The notes: generated by a model not told the origin, from the sequence alone. Counted from the stretch's first letter, positions 25,692 to 35,598 are shown. The stretch is 64,000 nt of DNA from Coraliomargarita algicola (GCF_033878955.1 NZ_CP138858.1:1054001-1118000); one strand, 5' to 3'. Numbers and translations: made by a program.

Positions 25692-28025
25692 CTAAGCGCG
25701 CCTGCTATAACGGAGTAAGGCGACTTTCAGGTCTTCCATCGTGACGGGTTTGGTCACAAAATCATCCATTCCCGCATCCCGACACGCCTCTCGTGTCTCA
25801 CCTAAGGCATTTGCAGTCAAGGCCACGATATAGGGCTGCTCGACGACAGGTAACTGCTCCCGGATCTCATAAGTCGCTCCGATCCCATCGAGCTCAGGCA
25901 TCTGTAAATCCATAAAGATGAGATCAAAGCCCTCCTCAGTAATCATCTCGACCGCTTCGCGCCCATTCTTCGCCCACTTTGTCGTCAGGCCAAAACGCTC
26001 AAGAATTTTAGTCGTCAACTTGTAATTAGTGGGATCGTCTTCGGTTACCAGAATCCGTGGCAAGGACTTAAAGTTCAACTCGTCATCTTCTGTCAATTCG
26101 AGCGCCTCGCCGAGTGTATCCTCCTCAGACGTGTCCGCGTCCTCGATGAAGACTGTAAAAGTGCTCCCCTTACCGAGCTCACTCTGCACTGAAATCTCCC
26201 CACCTAGCATCTCCACAATACGGCGACTGATGGCTAAGCCCAGGCCAGTGCCCCCATACTTGCGCGTCGTAGAGGAGTCGGCCTGAGTAAACGCAAGGAA
26301 GACCTCCTCAATCTTATCCTCAGGTATCCCAATTCCGGTGTCTTGCACAGAAATGTAGTGCCGCCTGCGGCTAGGAGCCAGGCCCTCCGTGGTGGTCCAC
26401 ACTTTGACAGAAATCATGCCGCTGGCAGTGAATTTGACCGCATTGCTGATCAGGTTGTTCAGCACTTGCTGAATACGCGTGCGATCCGAATGGATCGTAG
26501 CAGGCACCGAATCGGCCACTTCCACCTGCATCGTCACCCCACATCGTTCAGCGCTGAGTTTAAATAAACTAATCACTTCGTTCACCATTTCATCCAAGCA
26601 GACAGGGCCAAGCTCCAGGCTGACCTTGCCGGCCTCGATCTTTGAAAGATCCAGAATGTCGTTAATCAGCTCCAATAAAATATTCCCGGAGCTACGAATC
26701 GAACTGAGATCACTGCGTTGATCCTCGTCCAGATCCGTATCCTGCAGCATTTCACTAAAGCCAATAATCGAATTGAGCGGAGTGCGAATTTCATGGCTCA
26801 TGGTCGCCAAAAAGGCACTTTTCGCCATATTGGCTTCCTGCGCAGCGTCTGCCAACTTGCGGGAACGCACCGTCGCCATTTGCAACTCCTTGGTGCGTTT
26901 ACGCACCTTCTCCTCGACCTCCGCGTAGCTGCGCCGCAGCTTCTCGGTCATATCATTAAAGGCACGCGCGAGATCATCCAGCTCACTTTTACCCGTCGCG
27001 GGCACTTGTAGATTAAAATTACCACTCGCGACCGCATTAAAACTCTTTCGAAGCTGGCTGATCGGACGACTGATACTCATAGAAAACCAGATAGAAAGCC
27101 CCACGGCACTGCCGAGTAAAATAATGGCCGAACACCAGTAAATTAGCACCAAACGTTCACTCTGCCGCTGACTCAGTTGCTGCCCACGCTCAATCAGACG
27201 ACTCACCATATCACGCAAGCGCGCTCCGTGGTTTTCCAGCAGCTCCACGGCCTCCGTCTCCGACTTCGCAGCCACCGCGAATTCGATCGAAACGGCACTC
27301 AAGCCCTGTCTGAGATCATGCAACAAGTCCTGATACCCATCGACGCCCCCCAGATCTGCTTGATCCAACAATACCAACAACTCATCGATCGCCTGCTCAT
27401 AGGCAATTTGAGCGGTGCGAAAATTTGCCTGAAAGCGGCTTAAGTCATTCTGTAACAATAAATCACGATCGATCACACTCACCGCCCGATTCAGCCAGCC
27501 CCATAATTGTCCATTTGTATACAATAAGCGTTCCAGTAGTTTATACGCCTGCTGAGCTGCATTCTCCTCTCGCAACTGATCGTGTCGCTCCAGCAATACA
27601 TCCTGCATCTCCACATTGATCTCACCAAACCTGATCACATCCTCGCGCACGCGTTGATCCAGTTCCGAGAGAAAATCTTTACTCTGAACGAGGCCTGAAA
27701 AGACTTCGATAAACTCATCCACTCGCTCCAACATGCCATTGACAAAAATCGACTCCACCTGGTCTCCCTCGGCCAACACTTGACTAAGGGCACGCTTAGT
27801 GGCCGCCAGAGAATCCTGCACATAAGAAGCACCCGTTAAACGTTCCTGATAGATACGATTCCCGATCACGACATTCGAAATTTCGCGTGAAACCACATGC
27901 AATAAATTCAGACGACGTTCCTGATGCTGCACCTCATCCATCACGTAGCGACTCAAGCCCAAAAAAACAGCAAAGAGCAATATAGCTCCAGCCAGGGCGA
28001 TCGCAATCTTGGTGGAAATCCTCAT
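25692..28025 (-). CDS. Hybrid sensor histidine kinase with receiver domain
   Basis: About 777 residues from the ATG at 28025; a longer in-frame start would overlap the upstream gene and add an Arg-rich segment. An N-terminal membrane helix (IAIALAGAILLFAVFLGL) and a second one (VLIYWCSAIILLGSAVGLSIWF) enclose a long helical periplasmic sensor region. HAMP follows, then HisKA with SHEIRTPLNSIIGF (phospho-His about 411), the ATPase domain (NLISNAVKFT, DTGIGIP, GTGLGL) and a receiver with FMDLQMPELDG (phospho-Asp about 706). There is no HPt domain or output domain. The gene starts 4 bp behind a periplasmic-binding lipoprotein. A helical sensor next to a type I binding protein recalls TorS/TorT, so the kinase probably reads that lipoprotein (inference). 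Confidence 0.9.
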   Translation of the reverse strand: MRISTKIAIALAGAILLFAVFLGLSRYVMDEVQHQERRLNLLHVVSREISNVVIGNRIYQERLTGASYVQDSLAATKRALSQVLAEGDQVESIFVNGMLERVDEFIEVFSGLVQSKDFLSELDQRVREDVIRFGEINVEMQDVLLERHDQLREENAAQQAYKLLERLLYTNGQLWGWLNRAVSVIDRDLLLQNDLSRFQANFRTAQIAYEQAIDELLVLLDQADLGGVDGYQDLLHDLRQGLSAVSIEFAVAAKSETEAVELLENHGARLRDMVSRLIERGQQLSQRQSERLVLIYWCSAIILLGSAVGLSIWFSMSISRPISQLRKSFNAVASGNFNLQVPATGKSELDDLARAFNDMTEKLRRSYAEVEEKVRKRTKELQMATVRSRKLADAAQEANMAKSAFLATMSHEIRTPLNSIIGFSEMLQDTDLDEDQRSDLSSIRSSGNILLELINDILDLSKIEAGKVSLELGPVCLDEMVNEVISLFKLSAERCGVTMQVEVADSVPATIHSDRTRIQQVLNNLISNAVKFTASGMISVKVWTTTEGLAPSRRRHYISVQDTGIGIPEDKIEEVFLAFTQADSSTTRKYGGTGLGLAISRRIVEMLGGEISVQSELGKGSTFTVFIEDADTSEEDTLGEALELTEDDELNFKSLPRILVTEDDPTNYKLTTKILERFGLTTKWAKNGREAVEMITEEGFDLIFMDLQMPELDGIGATYEIREQLPVVEQPYIVALTANALGETREACRDAGMDDFVTKPVTMEDLKVALLRYSRRA

Positions 28026-28029
28026 AATA

Positions 28030-29256
28030 TTAGGGGCGCACGCGCTTCGCCTCCTCGACGACGATCGCCTGCCCACCCGACATTCTGGAGATACGAATCG
28101 GAATTTGCAACTGAAGTGGCACCCCCTCGTCCTGCCCCCCAAGCAACGAGACCTGCTGAGGTTCCCGATAAAATGGGTCTTCGAAACTAAATTCGGGAAG
28201 CACGCGGTACATGACCGAAGTCTCCTCTAAAGCGTCCAAACCTGCAACACGAATACAGGCTAAAATAAACTCCAATGCATATAATTTGGTATTCGCTTCT
28301 TCATCCCACTCATCAGCAAGATCCAGATATCGGTCGCGTAGAGACTCAAAATAGTCACTGCGCAATGCATCAGGCGGTGCCCCTCCCACATAGTAGACAT
28401 CCTCACTTGCCTCCCCTAGTCTCGCCAGATATTCGGGGTCCTGCGTGTTTTGCGTACCAATAATCCCAGCATAGCCCCCACTGCGTAAGCGGTCGACCAA
28501 AACAATAAATGCCTCCGGAGGACAGCCCACTACGATCAACGCCTCCGGCGCCGCATCTGCCACACGCCGCACTTTGCGCTGAATGCGCCCGGGATCCAGG
28601 CTCACATCGAAAGTCTCTTCGGAGACATCATAACGAGCCAACTGAACAAGTTGAAGTCCCTCATTGATCGCGACTTGCTCGGCAATCCCTTTCTGGCGGA
28701 CACCTTCTTCCGTTCCATATGCCATGACCAACACTCGCTCGACTCCTTGCTGATCTCTCAAGTGCCGCAACATAACCGGTAAACTCTGCTCCGGAAGCGG
28801 CATCCCCAAAACGCCTAAGCTGCTGGTGCTCTGAACCTCTCGATGAAAGCCGTAGTGCACATAAAAAGCACCACTCCCATCCAAGACTCGCCCCGCCGCA
28901 GCGAGTGTCGAATCGCCAAGCGGCCCGATGATATAGCGAATCCCGTCCGACACCATACTATGTGCCACTCTTGCCGCCTGAACGGAATCGAACGCATCAT
29001 CGACCACGACCAACTCGATTTTCACTTTCTCACCGTCCAAATCGAAACCGCCGCGCTCATTATAATACTGGGCGGCCACTTGCGCACTTCGCATCGTGAC
29101 CAGCCCCCAATAACGAGCGGGCCCGGTCAAAGAAACGATGAGCCCCACACGCAGCACATGCTCGTCCTCGGTGGATCGCTCACGACATGCGCTAAGCCCT
29201 CCCAACAAACTGAGTGCCCCCAGCACGAAGCAAATGAAATGTAATTTTCGGGTCAT
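28030..29256 (-). CDS. Periplasmic-binding lipoprotein (type I, LivJ/branched-chain amino acid family)
   Basis: 408 residues. The signal peptide ends in LGGLSAC, a lipobox, so the protein is probably anchored in the periplasm. LRVGLIVSLTGPARYWG and YIIGPLGDSTLAAAG are typical of type I periplasmic-binding proteins of the LivJ group, and VLVMAYGTEEGVRQKG lies in the second lobe. No ABC permease or ATPase is adjacent; the neighbour is a membrane kinase, so its job is likely ligand sensing rather than uptake. Its ATG overlaps the stop of the FG-GAP gene (ATGA) and its stop is 4 bp before the kinase. Ligand unknown. Confidence 0.85.
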   Translation of the reverse strand: MTRKLHFICFVLGALSLLGGLSACRERSTEDEHVLRVGLIVSLTGPARYWGLVTMRSAQVAAQYYNERGGFDLDGEKVKIELVVVDDAFDSVQAARVAHSMVSDGIRYIIGPLGDSTLAAAGRVLDGSGAFYVHYGFHREVQSTSSLGVLGMPLPEQSLPVMLRHLRDQQGVERVLVMAYGTEEGVRQKGIAEQVAINEGLQLVQLARYDVSEETFDVSLDPGRIQRKVRRVADAAPEALIVVGCPPEAFIVLVDRLRSGGYAGIIGTQNTQDPEYLARLGEASEDVYYVGGAPPDALRSDYFESLRDRYLDLADEWDEEANTKLYALEFILACIRVAGLDALEETSVMYRVLPEFSFEDPFYREPQQVSLLGGQDEGVPLQLQIPIRISRMSGGQAIVVEEAKRVRP

Positions 29257-31586
29257 TCTTGCAGGTAGAAAATGATCCGATCATGTATCAAAAAAGCAAA
29301 GTCCTGTCGACCATCACCATTCAAATCAGCGACCACGGTCTGGCGCGGCTCTAGCTTAGCGCCTGTGCGCCCTTGGTAATGCATGTTTTGCTCAAAAATC
29401 TCCCAATACATTTGGCTACGCACGCCGGCGGAGCCACCACGCAAGATTTCAACGACATGCTCATTTCCATCCACTGCCACAAGGTCGGTATAGCCATCGG
29501 CATCAAAGTCGGCCTCGGCAACATGACTAAAATACACATCTTCCAACTCAGTCTCAAAGCCAGTGCCCACTTCTATATTCCAAGTCTCCGCTTGTTCGGC
29601 AAAATACCAAAAACGATCATCCCCATAGAGCAAGTAAGCCTCTGTGCCTCCCTTGCGACTTGTTAATTTGGACCAGCCGGAAAGGTTAATCGATCCCGCC
29701 GCTTCAGTATGCTGATAACGCAGCACACCATCGTCATCGCGACTCAAAAATTGGAATTCCCCCTCCTTGGGCACATAGAACACCAGCCCCTGCAACAGAC
29801 CTTTCGAATCTACGGAAGGAATCACTGTCGTCACAACATCCCCACTGCGGCGGGCATTAAATTGGTCCACCATTTCCAAACTGCCCTCGTGATAACGTAT
29901 CGCACGCGCAAACCCCGTGCGTGCGGCTACCAGTTCATTCAAACCATCGCCGTCCACATCCACCACAGATATCTGAGCCGGCGAAATATCTTTGAGTAAA
30001 CTCTCGCGCACACTGGAACCTTCACCCACAAACTCCAGCTCATACGCCGCTCCGTCCAGCTTGGGCGCGAGTAAAATCGGCGCCTCACGTGGCACACAAA
30101 GCATCAGTCCGGGGCCCCGCTCGCCAAAGATATCGAGCGCCCGAATACTGCTGGGCTTACGGCGCGCATCCCGCAAGTCCATCTGCAAGACAATCTCCCA
30201 CTCGGAAGTCAATTTGCGGCGATGCACCGGCTGGGCGATGACTAGCTGCATGCCCGCTTTCGATTCGTTCACAATCGCCAGCTCGGCATGACCATCTCCA
30301 TCTAAGTCGACTGCCTCACAGACCAGGGGCTCGCCTTCTCCAATTTCAATTAAATGGGGGAATGATAGACGCCCACTCGAATCATACTGACTCACTCCGA
30401 GATGCTTCTCCTCGCGACTCAAAGCAACGACGGCATCCTGTTTGGAGTCGAAAAATCGCCCCGCGGTCAGCGAGGAGATCGCCGAGAATGAGGGGAAACT
30501 TTTCGAAGCTAGATATCGGCCCTCCTCTTTCAAAAAAATCATCAGCTCTGAACCGGCTGGATTGGCCACTTGAAGATCTGGCTCCCCATCGCCATTTAAA
30601 TCACCCAGGGCGTAGCGTGCGCCTTCCTGCACTTTCTTGAAGACCGGATATATCTGTGGCTGAACTCCCTGTAAGGGAAGTGCTCCAGCCGCGTCCTTCG
30701 CGGACAAAATCTCAAAAAATTCCAACGCGCCACTACGTGAGTCGACCGAGGCAAACTGTAGAGACTGCTTTTTACCTGCCAGCAGCGGCGTATACATACG
30801 CACGGGGCGTTCTAAAATAAAACGACGCTCCTCACCAAATCCACCATCGCGGACTTGCTCACGCACCACCAAGGACTGTTTTCCTTCCGTGCTAATGTAG
30901 CAAATCTCCGCCAAGCCGTCGCCCGTCACATCCACCAGCTCCAAGTTAAACGGGTTTTCCCCCGTAATGAAATACACGTCCGGCTCCTGTAGTCCGCCGG
31001 AGTCATCACGCTCGAACACTCGCACGGCATCGGAGCTCAACACGACCAGCTCGACCTGACCATCCCCATCCAGATCGACAACTTTTACAGTGCTCTGCCA
31101 CCCCAAGGCATCAAAACCATCAAACTCCTGCGAATTCAACCACTGCCCGTGCTCTCCCTGCAAGCGAATCGTCAGCGGCACATCACGCGCGGTATACGCC
31201 AGGTCGACTCTGCCATCACCATTTAAGTCGCCCACACCCAAATCAAACATTGGAAATCCGACTGTAATCTTCTCAACATCAAAGCCCGCATCCGAGAGCG
31301 TCGGCTCCCATCGGTCACGCTGAAAACGACGCTTGGACTCAGTCCGCGACTCCTCGTCATGACGCTGATAGAGTAACTCAATTTGAGCGGAATCATTATT
31401 AATCAACGCCAGATCCAGACGACCATCTCCATCCAAATCATTGACCTGCAACGCGCGCGTTGACCAGTCGAGCTTAATCACCTGTGGTTCACCAAACCCC
31501 AAAGGGAGGGCCGCAGTCTCAGCAGCCAATGCGTTGCCCACACAGCTGCCCCATAACAGTGCGCATATCGTATGACACTTCCTCAT
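29253..31586 (-). CDS. Exported FG-GAP/VCBS repeat beta-propeller protein
   Basis: 777 residues with a signal peptide (about 1-22, ending GNALAA). At least nine calcium-loop repeats of the form D-x-D/N/T-G-D-G are spread from residue 50 to the end (DLDGDGRLDLAL, DLNGDGRVDLAY, DLDGDGQVELVV, DVTGDGLAEICY, DLNGDGEPDLQV, DLDGDGHAELAI, DVDGDGLNELVA, DFDADGYTDLVA, DLNGDGRQDFAF), so it should fold as one or two beta-propellers. No catalytic domain or PEP-CTERM is seen. Its ATG overlaps the previous stop (TAATG) and its stop overlaps the next start (ATGA), which means tight translational coupling within the sensory operon. Possibly an extracytoplasmic binding partner. Confidence 0.88.
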   Translation of the reverse strand: MRKCHTICALLWGSCVGNALAAETAALPLGFGEPQVIKLDWSTRALQVNDLDGDGRLDLALINNDSAQIELLYQRHDEESRTESKRRFQRDRWEPTLSDAGFDVEKITVGFPMFDLGVGDLNGDGRVDLAYTARDVPLTIRLQGEHGQWLNSQEFDGFDALGWQSTVKVVDLDGDGQVELVVLSSDAVRVFERDDSGGLQEPDVYFITGENPFNLELVDVTGDGLAEICYISTEGKQSLVVREQVRDGGFGEERRFILERPVRMYTPLLAGKKQSLQFASVDSRSGALEFFEILSAKDAAGALPLQGVQPQIYPVFKKVQEGARYALGDLNGDGEPDLQVANPAGSELMIFLKEEGRYLASKSFPSFSAISSLTAGRFFDSKQDAVVALSREEKHLGVSQYDSSGRLSFPHLIEIGEGEPLVCEAVDLDGDGHAELAIVNESKAGMQLVIAQPVHRRKLTSEWEIVLQMDLRDARRKPSSIRALDIFGERGPGLMLCVPREAPILLAPKLDGAAYELEFVGEGSSVRESLLKDISPAQISVVDVDGDGLNELVAARTGFARAIRYHEGSLEMVDQFNARRSGDVVTTVIPSVDSKGLLQGLVFYVPKEGEFQFLSRDDDGVLRYQHTEAAGSINLSGWSKLTSRKGGTEAYLLYGDDRFWYFAEQAETWNIEVGTGFETELEDVYFSHVAEADFDADGYTDLVAVDGNEHVVEILRGGSAGVRSQMYWEIFEQNMHYQGRTGAKLEPRQTVVADLNGDGRQDFAFLIHDRIIFYLQE

Positions 31587-33367
31587 TATTTCGAATCCTC
31601 TCGTGGTAGTATATATGAGCGATTAAAGATGCCGTCCGCAGCCTGATTGGTTTCTGAAATCATATAAAACGGCAACGGCAGCTCCGATGGCAGGCGCTGC
31701 ACATCCAAGGCGGAATCGCCCGCAGCCATTTGACTCGCTTGCACGATCGATTGAAAAATCGGCAAGACCATCTTTTCTATATCCACAAAAGATCGAGCCA
31801 CCGCACGCGGCCGGGCGATCGATTCAAACAGGGCCTCAGTTTCCGCCAATTGCCAAAAGCCATCGTCGCCGGATTCCAGTTGTGTGAGCACTTCTTGCAG
31901 CAGTCCCATTTGACCGATGCTGACGATCAGTTGCGAGCGGGTAATCACATAACTTACACCTGAACCCGCGGCTGCTGGCGCTTGAAAACTATAGATTGTT
32001 TGTCCCGCAAAGTTCTGTGTCAAAATTTGCTCTCGAAATCCGGGCACTAAATCTTTCAAGGCTTCCAAGGCATCAGACAGCGCCGTCGCATTCTGGAGCC
32101 CGAGCACAAAAACCTGTTCCGTCTCCGCGATCGCTCCTGCCGCCTGTCCCGACTCGGGCATCAACGAAAGAGAGACAACGCCCCCCTCAAAGTTCTCCAA
32201 TAGTGCAGAACGAAAATCCACACCGGTGTTTGTTTGCATCACTTGTAATTGCGAGTCGAACTGAGCCCGCAAATTGGGGCTTGCTGTAGTCAACAAGGTT
32301 TCGAATCGCGTCAACATCTCCCCCACATCGAGATTGGTGATCGAAGTGGAAAAGACCCCAGCGGGCACATAACGCGCCTCGGGCATCGGCTCATCCGTAT
32401 AGGCGAGCAAACGAAGTAAGCCAGCTTGCTCGCGATAGACCATCCCACTGTGCATCTGCAAGCCGGTCTCGACCAAATCGATGTCCACAAACGCCCCTTG
32501 CATCGCTTCCAAAGAGAGCATCTGGTCGATGCTCTCGGCATTCAAGCCCAGCATAAACGCGCCCCCGAGCATAAACTTATCAATCAATGCCTCGTTCAAG
32601 AGAGGCATGACAGCTTCCAAATTCAAGTATAACTCCAAATCTCCGCGGCCCCCCTCCTCGCGCGCACGCAAATACGCCGCGTTGTCAACTAGCGAGCGAT
32701 CAGGCCCCTCCTTAATCGCCTCCACTGCGGAACGCAAACGATCCTCCGGCGTGGCCAAAATAAAAATCCCATCCACCAGCGCATACCCATCTTCGATATA
32801 GGTTTTCTCACCATCAAATGTCTCGTCGAAGTATAAAGTTTCCCCCATGAAGCTCTCTTCGATCATGGTATGCTCCACGGCGGGGTTGATCTCCTGTTGA
32901 CTCTTGGCATTGCGCTCAAATTGCACATGCATGAGCGCATCCAATTGCTCAAAATCGCCCGCGTATTCGGCCATTACCAGCACATCCGACCGCTCGGCCC
33001 GCTTCAGCAATAACTCTGGCACATTAAACCAAGCCATCGAGATCTGCCCGGGAAACAAGTCGAACAGCTCATCCCAAGTCACACCAAACTCATCTTCCAA
33101 GACTGCGGTCAGGCTCTCCTCGGTATCGGTTTCCTCGCTCGAATACAGCTCCACCCAAGGCTCAAAAAGAGTCTGTAGACGGGGATCTTCAATCACTCTG
33201 GAAAATGGGTGCGAGTCCCACAGCGTGCGCACATCCGCTACGCTACGCATCGAAAGATAGACATCGACATCGTCTTCAGTCAGCGAAGTCAAGCGCGCGG
33301 CCGAGAGCGAGAGTGTCGCCATGCACGTGCCTACAAGAAAAGTCGTCCAATATAATTTGCTACACAT
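31586..33367 (-). CDS. Exported protein of unknown function, first gene of the sensory operon
   Basis: 593 residues with a signal peptide (about 1-23). I do not recognise a named domain. The segment DVYLSMRSVADVRTLWDSHPF resembles the start of DUF3352-type proteins of cyanobacteria and planctomycetes, but that is a weak impression. The protein is acidic, with alternating helix and strand-like parts, two similar-looking halves (FLGETLYFDE and NFAGQTIYSF contexts), and ends SETNQAADGIFNRSYILP. No membrane segment after the signal peptide, no catalytic motif. It is upstream of, and overlaps by one base with, the FG-GAP gene. It is divergent from nothing; the protease gene upstream (33438) is on the same strand, with a 70-bp gap. 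Confidence 0.75.
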   Translation of the reverse strand: MCSKLYWTTFLVGTCMATLSLSAARLTSLTEDDVDVYLSMRSVADVRTLWDSHPFSRVIEDPRLQTLFEPWVELYSSEETDTEESLTAVLEDEFGVTWDELFDLFPGQISMAWFNVPELLLKRAERSDVLVMAEYAGDFEQLDALMHVQFERNAKSQQEINPAVEHTMIEESFMGETLYFDETFDGEKTYIEDGYALVDGIFILATPEDRLRSAVEAIKEGPDRSLVDNAAYLRAREEGGRGDLELYLNLEAVMPLLNEALIDKFMLGGAFMLGLNAESIDQMLSLEAMQGAFVDIDLVETGLQMHSGMVYREQAGLLRLLAYTDEPMPEARYVPAGVFSTSITNLDVGEMLTRFETLLTTASPNLRAQFDSQLQVMQTNTGVDFRSALLENFEGGVVSLSLMPESGQAAGAIAETEQVFVLGLQNATALSDALEALKDLVPGFREQILTQNFAGQTIYSFQAPAAAGSGVSYVITRSQLIVSIGQMGLLQEVLTQLESGDDGFWQLAETEALFESIARPRAVARSFVDIEKMVLPIFQSIVQASQMAAGDSALDVQRLPSELPLPFYMISETNQAADGIFNRSYILPREDSK

Positions 33368-33437
33368 AGTTTAATTCAAAAATTCCAGAGTGCTAAAAGT
33401 GTGAGTCGGTTCCGTGCAATCTCGCTCAGAGGCTTCG

Positions 33438-34370
33438 CTATTTGACTTTAGGCGGACTTAGATAGCGAAAACCTGCATTCGGATTGCGAGGATCGAACGC
33501 ATAGGCGTCGCGATTATCGATAAAAGATTTCAGTATACTGGAGGAAATCGAAAAGCCCAAGCCTTCGGCCCCCACCGCAGCGATCTTCATATTATTCACG
33601 CCCACCACTTCACCCTTCAAATTAAACAAAGGCCCGCCAGAGTTGCCAGGGTTGATCTGCGTAGTGGTTTGTAAATACAGACGCCCGTTAATCACTCGAT
33701 TGGCCACACTAATGATACCTTCTGATACAGTACGATCCAGCCCCAGTGGACTGCCGATGGCAAATACTGTTTGGCCTTCCCGCAAGCCCTCATCGACCGC
33801 AGCCAACGGCACAGTAACAAAAGGCTCCGCAGACTCGGTTTCAATTTTAAGCAAGGCCAGATCCAACTCCGAGCTAGTCGCCACGATGCGCACATTATCG
33901 TAGGTCACCTTAGACATCTCATGACTGCCCTCTTTAAACACTGTAATTGAAATGCGATGTTCCCCCGCGATCACATGATCGTTGGTCACCACATACCCAT
34001 CTTGGTGGATCACAAAGCCCGAGCCCAGGCCAGTCGGCGTCTGCACCAGCGCCACCGCTTCCCCCAATTCATCGACCCAGTCGCGGATCGTCTGATCCCC
34101 TCGATGATCCGAAACTTGATAGAGCGTATCCGCCCCACTCTTTATGGTGGGCAGCTCCCCCGTTTCTGCATCCCTCGCCTTGACCTGCGAAATTGCCGCT
34201 CTGGGAATCGCCAACACGTCGAATCCAAGGTCAACATAAACTGAATCGGCTCGCTCCAACACAAGTTCCCCTTGCACAGACGAGCCATTTTTTAATTCAA
34301 GCGAATGAAAGGCATGTGCCAGCGTCCCACACCCGAAGATAAAAACCGAAAAACTCAGAAATCGAAGCAT
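33438..34370 (-). CDS. Exported trypsin-like serine protease (S1C/DegP type, no PDZ)
   Basis: About 310 residues from the ATG at 34370, which begins a signal peptide (MLRFLSFSVFIFGCGTLAHA); the in-frame GTG at 34415 adds a second hydrophobic stretch and is less likely. An N-terminal beta module (LELKNGSSVQGELVLE) precedes a chymotrypsin-fold domain with His in VVTNDHVI, Asp in SSELDLALLK and Ser in INPGNSGGPL. The usual C-terminal PDZ domain of DegP/HtrA is missing; the protein ends soon after the domain. Likely periplasmic quality control or processing. It is 70 bp upstream of the sensory operon on the same strand, so it may be part of it. Confidence 0.88.
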   Translation of the reverse strand: MLRFLSFSVFIFGCGTLAHAFHSLELKNGSSVQGELVLERADSVYVDLGFDVLAIPRAAISQVKARDAETGELPTIKSGADTLYQVSDHRGDQTIRDWVDELGEAVALVQTPTGLGSGFVIHQDGYVVTNDHVIAGEHRISITVFKEGSHEMSKVTYDNVRIVATSSELDLALLKIETESAEPFVTVPLAAVDEGLREGQTVFAIGSPLGLDRTVSEGIISVANRVINGRLYLQTTTQINPGNSGGPLFNLKGEVVGVNNMKIAAVGAEGLGFSISSSILKSFIDNRDAYAFDPRNPNAGFRYLSPPKVK

Positions 34371-34490
34371 GCCTGACACAAAAGCAAAATAAGCGCTACA
34401 CGCCAACAAATTCACCTAAAGCATTGGCTTTTATGCCGTATTCGTTTTTCCTGCGCTTCAAAGCAGCCATCACCACACACCACACATTCG

Positions 34491-35102
34491 ATGCTCCCCA
34501 AAGTAGATTATAAATCCGAGCTGAAAGCACTGTATAAACCCTCCGCCAAACGGATTGACGCGGTCGACGTGCCGACGATGCACTACCTGATGGTCGATGG
34601 TGCTGGCGAACCGGAGTCTGAATCCTATATCGCCGCGATTCAGGCCTTATTTACCGTCTCATACACCATGAAATTCATGGTCAAGCGCGAGCTTCAGCGG
34701 ATGGACTACGGGGTCATGCCCCTGGAGGGACTCTGGTGGGCAGAAGATATGTCCGACTTCATTACCCGGCGCAAGGATCGCTGGCTGTGGACGATGATGA
34801 TCCTGCAGCCCGATTGTGTGGATGCCGATTTGTTTGAAGAAGCCTTGAAGCGTGTGCGTGCAAAGAAAAAGCTGCCTGCATTGGACGCTCTGCGCTATCA
34901 GCCATTTACCGAAGGCCTGGTCGCACAGACCCTACACATCGGCCCCTTCGACGAGGAAGGCCCCACAGTCGAGCGTCTGCACCAGTTCATCGCAGACTCC
35001 GGGCATACACTCCGCGGTAAACATCACGAAATCTACCTAAGCGACATTCGACGCGCCGCCCCCAAGAACTGGAAAACCATTATACGTCAGCCGATGGGGT
35101 GA
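34491..35102 (+). CDS. GyrI-like small-molecule-binding domain protein
   Basis: 203 residues, cytoplasmic, no helix-turn-helix. The two-fold GyrI-like/SOUL-type fold is suggested by VDVPTMHYLMVDGAGEPE at the N-terminus, EGLWWAEDMSDF in the middle, and HIGPFDEEGPTVERLHQFI plus HEIYLSDIRRAAPKNWKTIIRQP at the end. The latter is typical of the YdeI/GyrI-like group that binds small, often cationic molecules. The actual role is unknown. The next gene begins about 44 bp downstream. Confidence 0.8.
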   Translation: MLPKVDYKSELKALYKPSAKRIDAVDVPTMHYLMVDGAGEPESESYIAAIQALFTVSYTMKFMVKRELQRMDYGVMPLEGLWWAEDMSDFITRRKDRWLWTMMILQPDCVDADLFEEALKRVRAKKKLPALDALRYQPFTEGLVAQTLHIGPFDEEGPTVERLHQFIADSGHTLRGKHHEIYLSDIRRAAPKNWKTIIRQPMG

Positions 35103-35145
35103 TTTCGGATTGCACCTGAGGCGAGTCTTTCTAGCTTACGTGATT

Positions 35146-35577
35146 ATGAGCACTGAAAACAACCACGAGTCCGACCACGAAACTCCGATTGAGATTGTCG
35201 ATGAGATGCAAAGCGGTCCCCAGACAAGTTCTGGTGCCCCCAACGGTGATCGGTCCATGGCGATGCTCTGCCACTTACTTAGCCTCATCGGCTTGCTGGG
35301 TGTTCCACTGGGTAACATACTAGGCCCTCTTATCATTTGGATCACCAAAAAAGATCAAGATGCCTTCGTCGACGAAACGGGCAAGGAGGTGCTCAATTTT
35401 CAAATATCTGCCACGATCTACGGGATCCTCTGCGGCCTACTGGTCTTTATCGTCATAGGACTCTTCTTACTGCCACTTCTGATCATTGCCGTGGTCATCT
35501 ACACGATTATCGGCGCACTCAAAGCAAACGAAGGCGTGCTCTACCGCTACCCTTGCACCATTCGCTTTCTCAAATAA
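35146..35577 (+). CDS. DUF4870 (Tic20-like) membrane protein
   Basis: About 143 residues from the ATG at 35146; the in-frame TTG at 35110 adds 12 residues and has no support. An acidic N-terminal tail of about 40 residues is followed by three hydrophobic segments (LCHLLSLIGLLGVPLGNILGP, then two between 85 and 125). The pattern LGPLIIWITKKDQDAFVDETGKEVLNFQIS with GALKANEGVLYRYPCTIRFL is diagnostic of the DUF4870/Tic20-like family found in many bacteria. Function unknown. It lies 21 bp before cdd on the same strand. Confidence 0.87.
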   Translation: MSTENNHESDHETPIEIVDEMQSGPQTSSGAPNGDRSMAMLCHLLSLIGLLGVPLGNILGPLIIWITKKDQDAFVDETGKEVLNFQISATIYGILCGLLVFIVIGLFLLPLLIIAVVIYTIIGALKANEGVLYRYPCTIRFLK

Positions 35578-35598
35578 GCAAACGACTCGAAAATTCGC

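Noticed and set aside
28025..28142. Longer kinase start overlapping the binding-protein gene
   Set aside because: The extra 39 residues are Arg/Cys-rich out-of-frame sequence of the upstream gene; the ATG at 28025 begins the membrane anchor.
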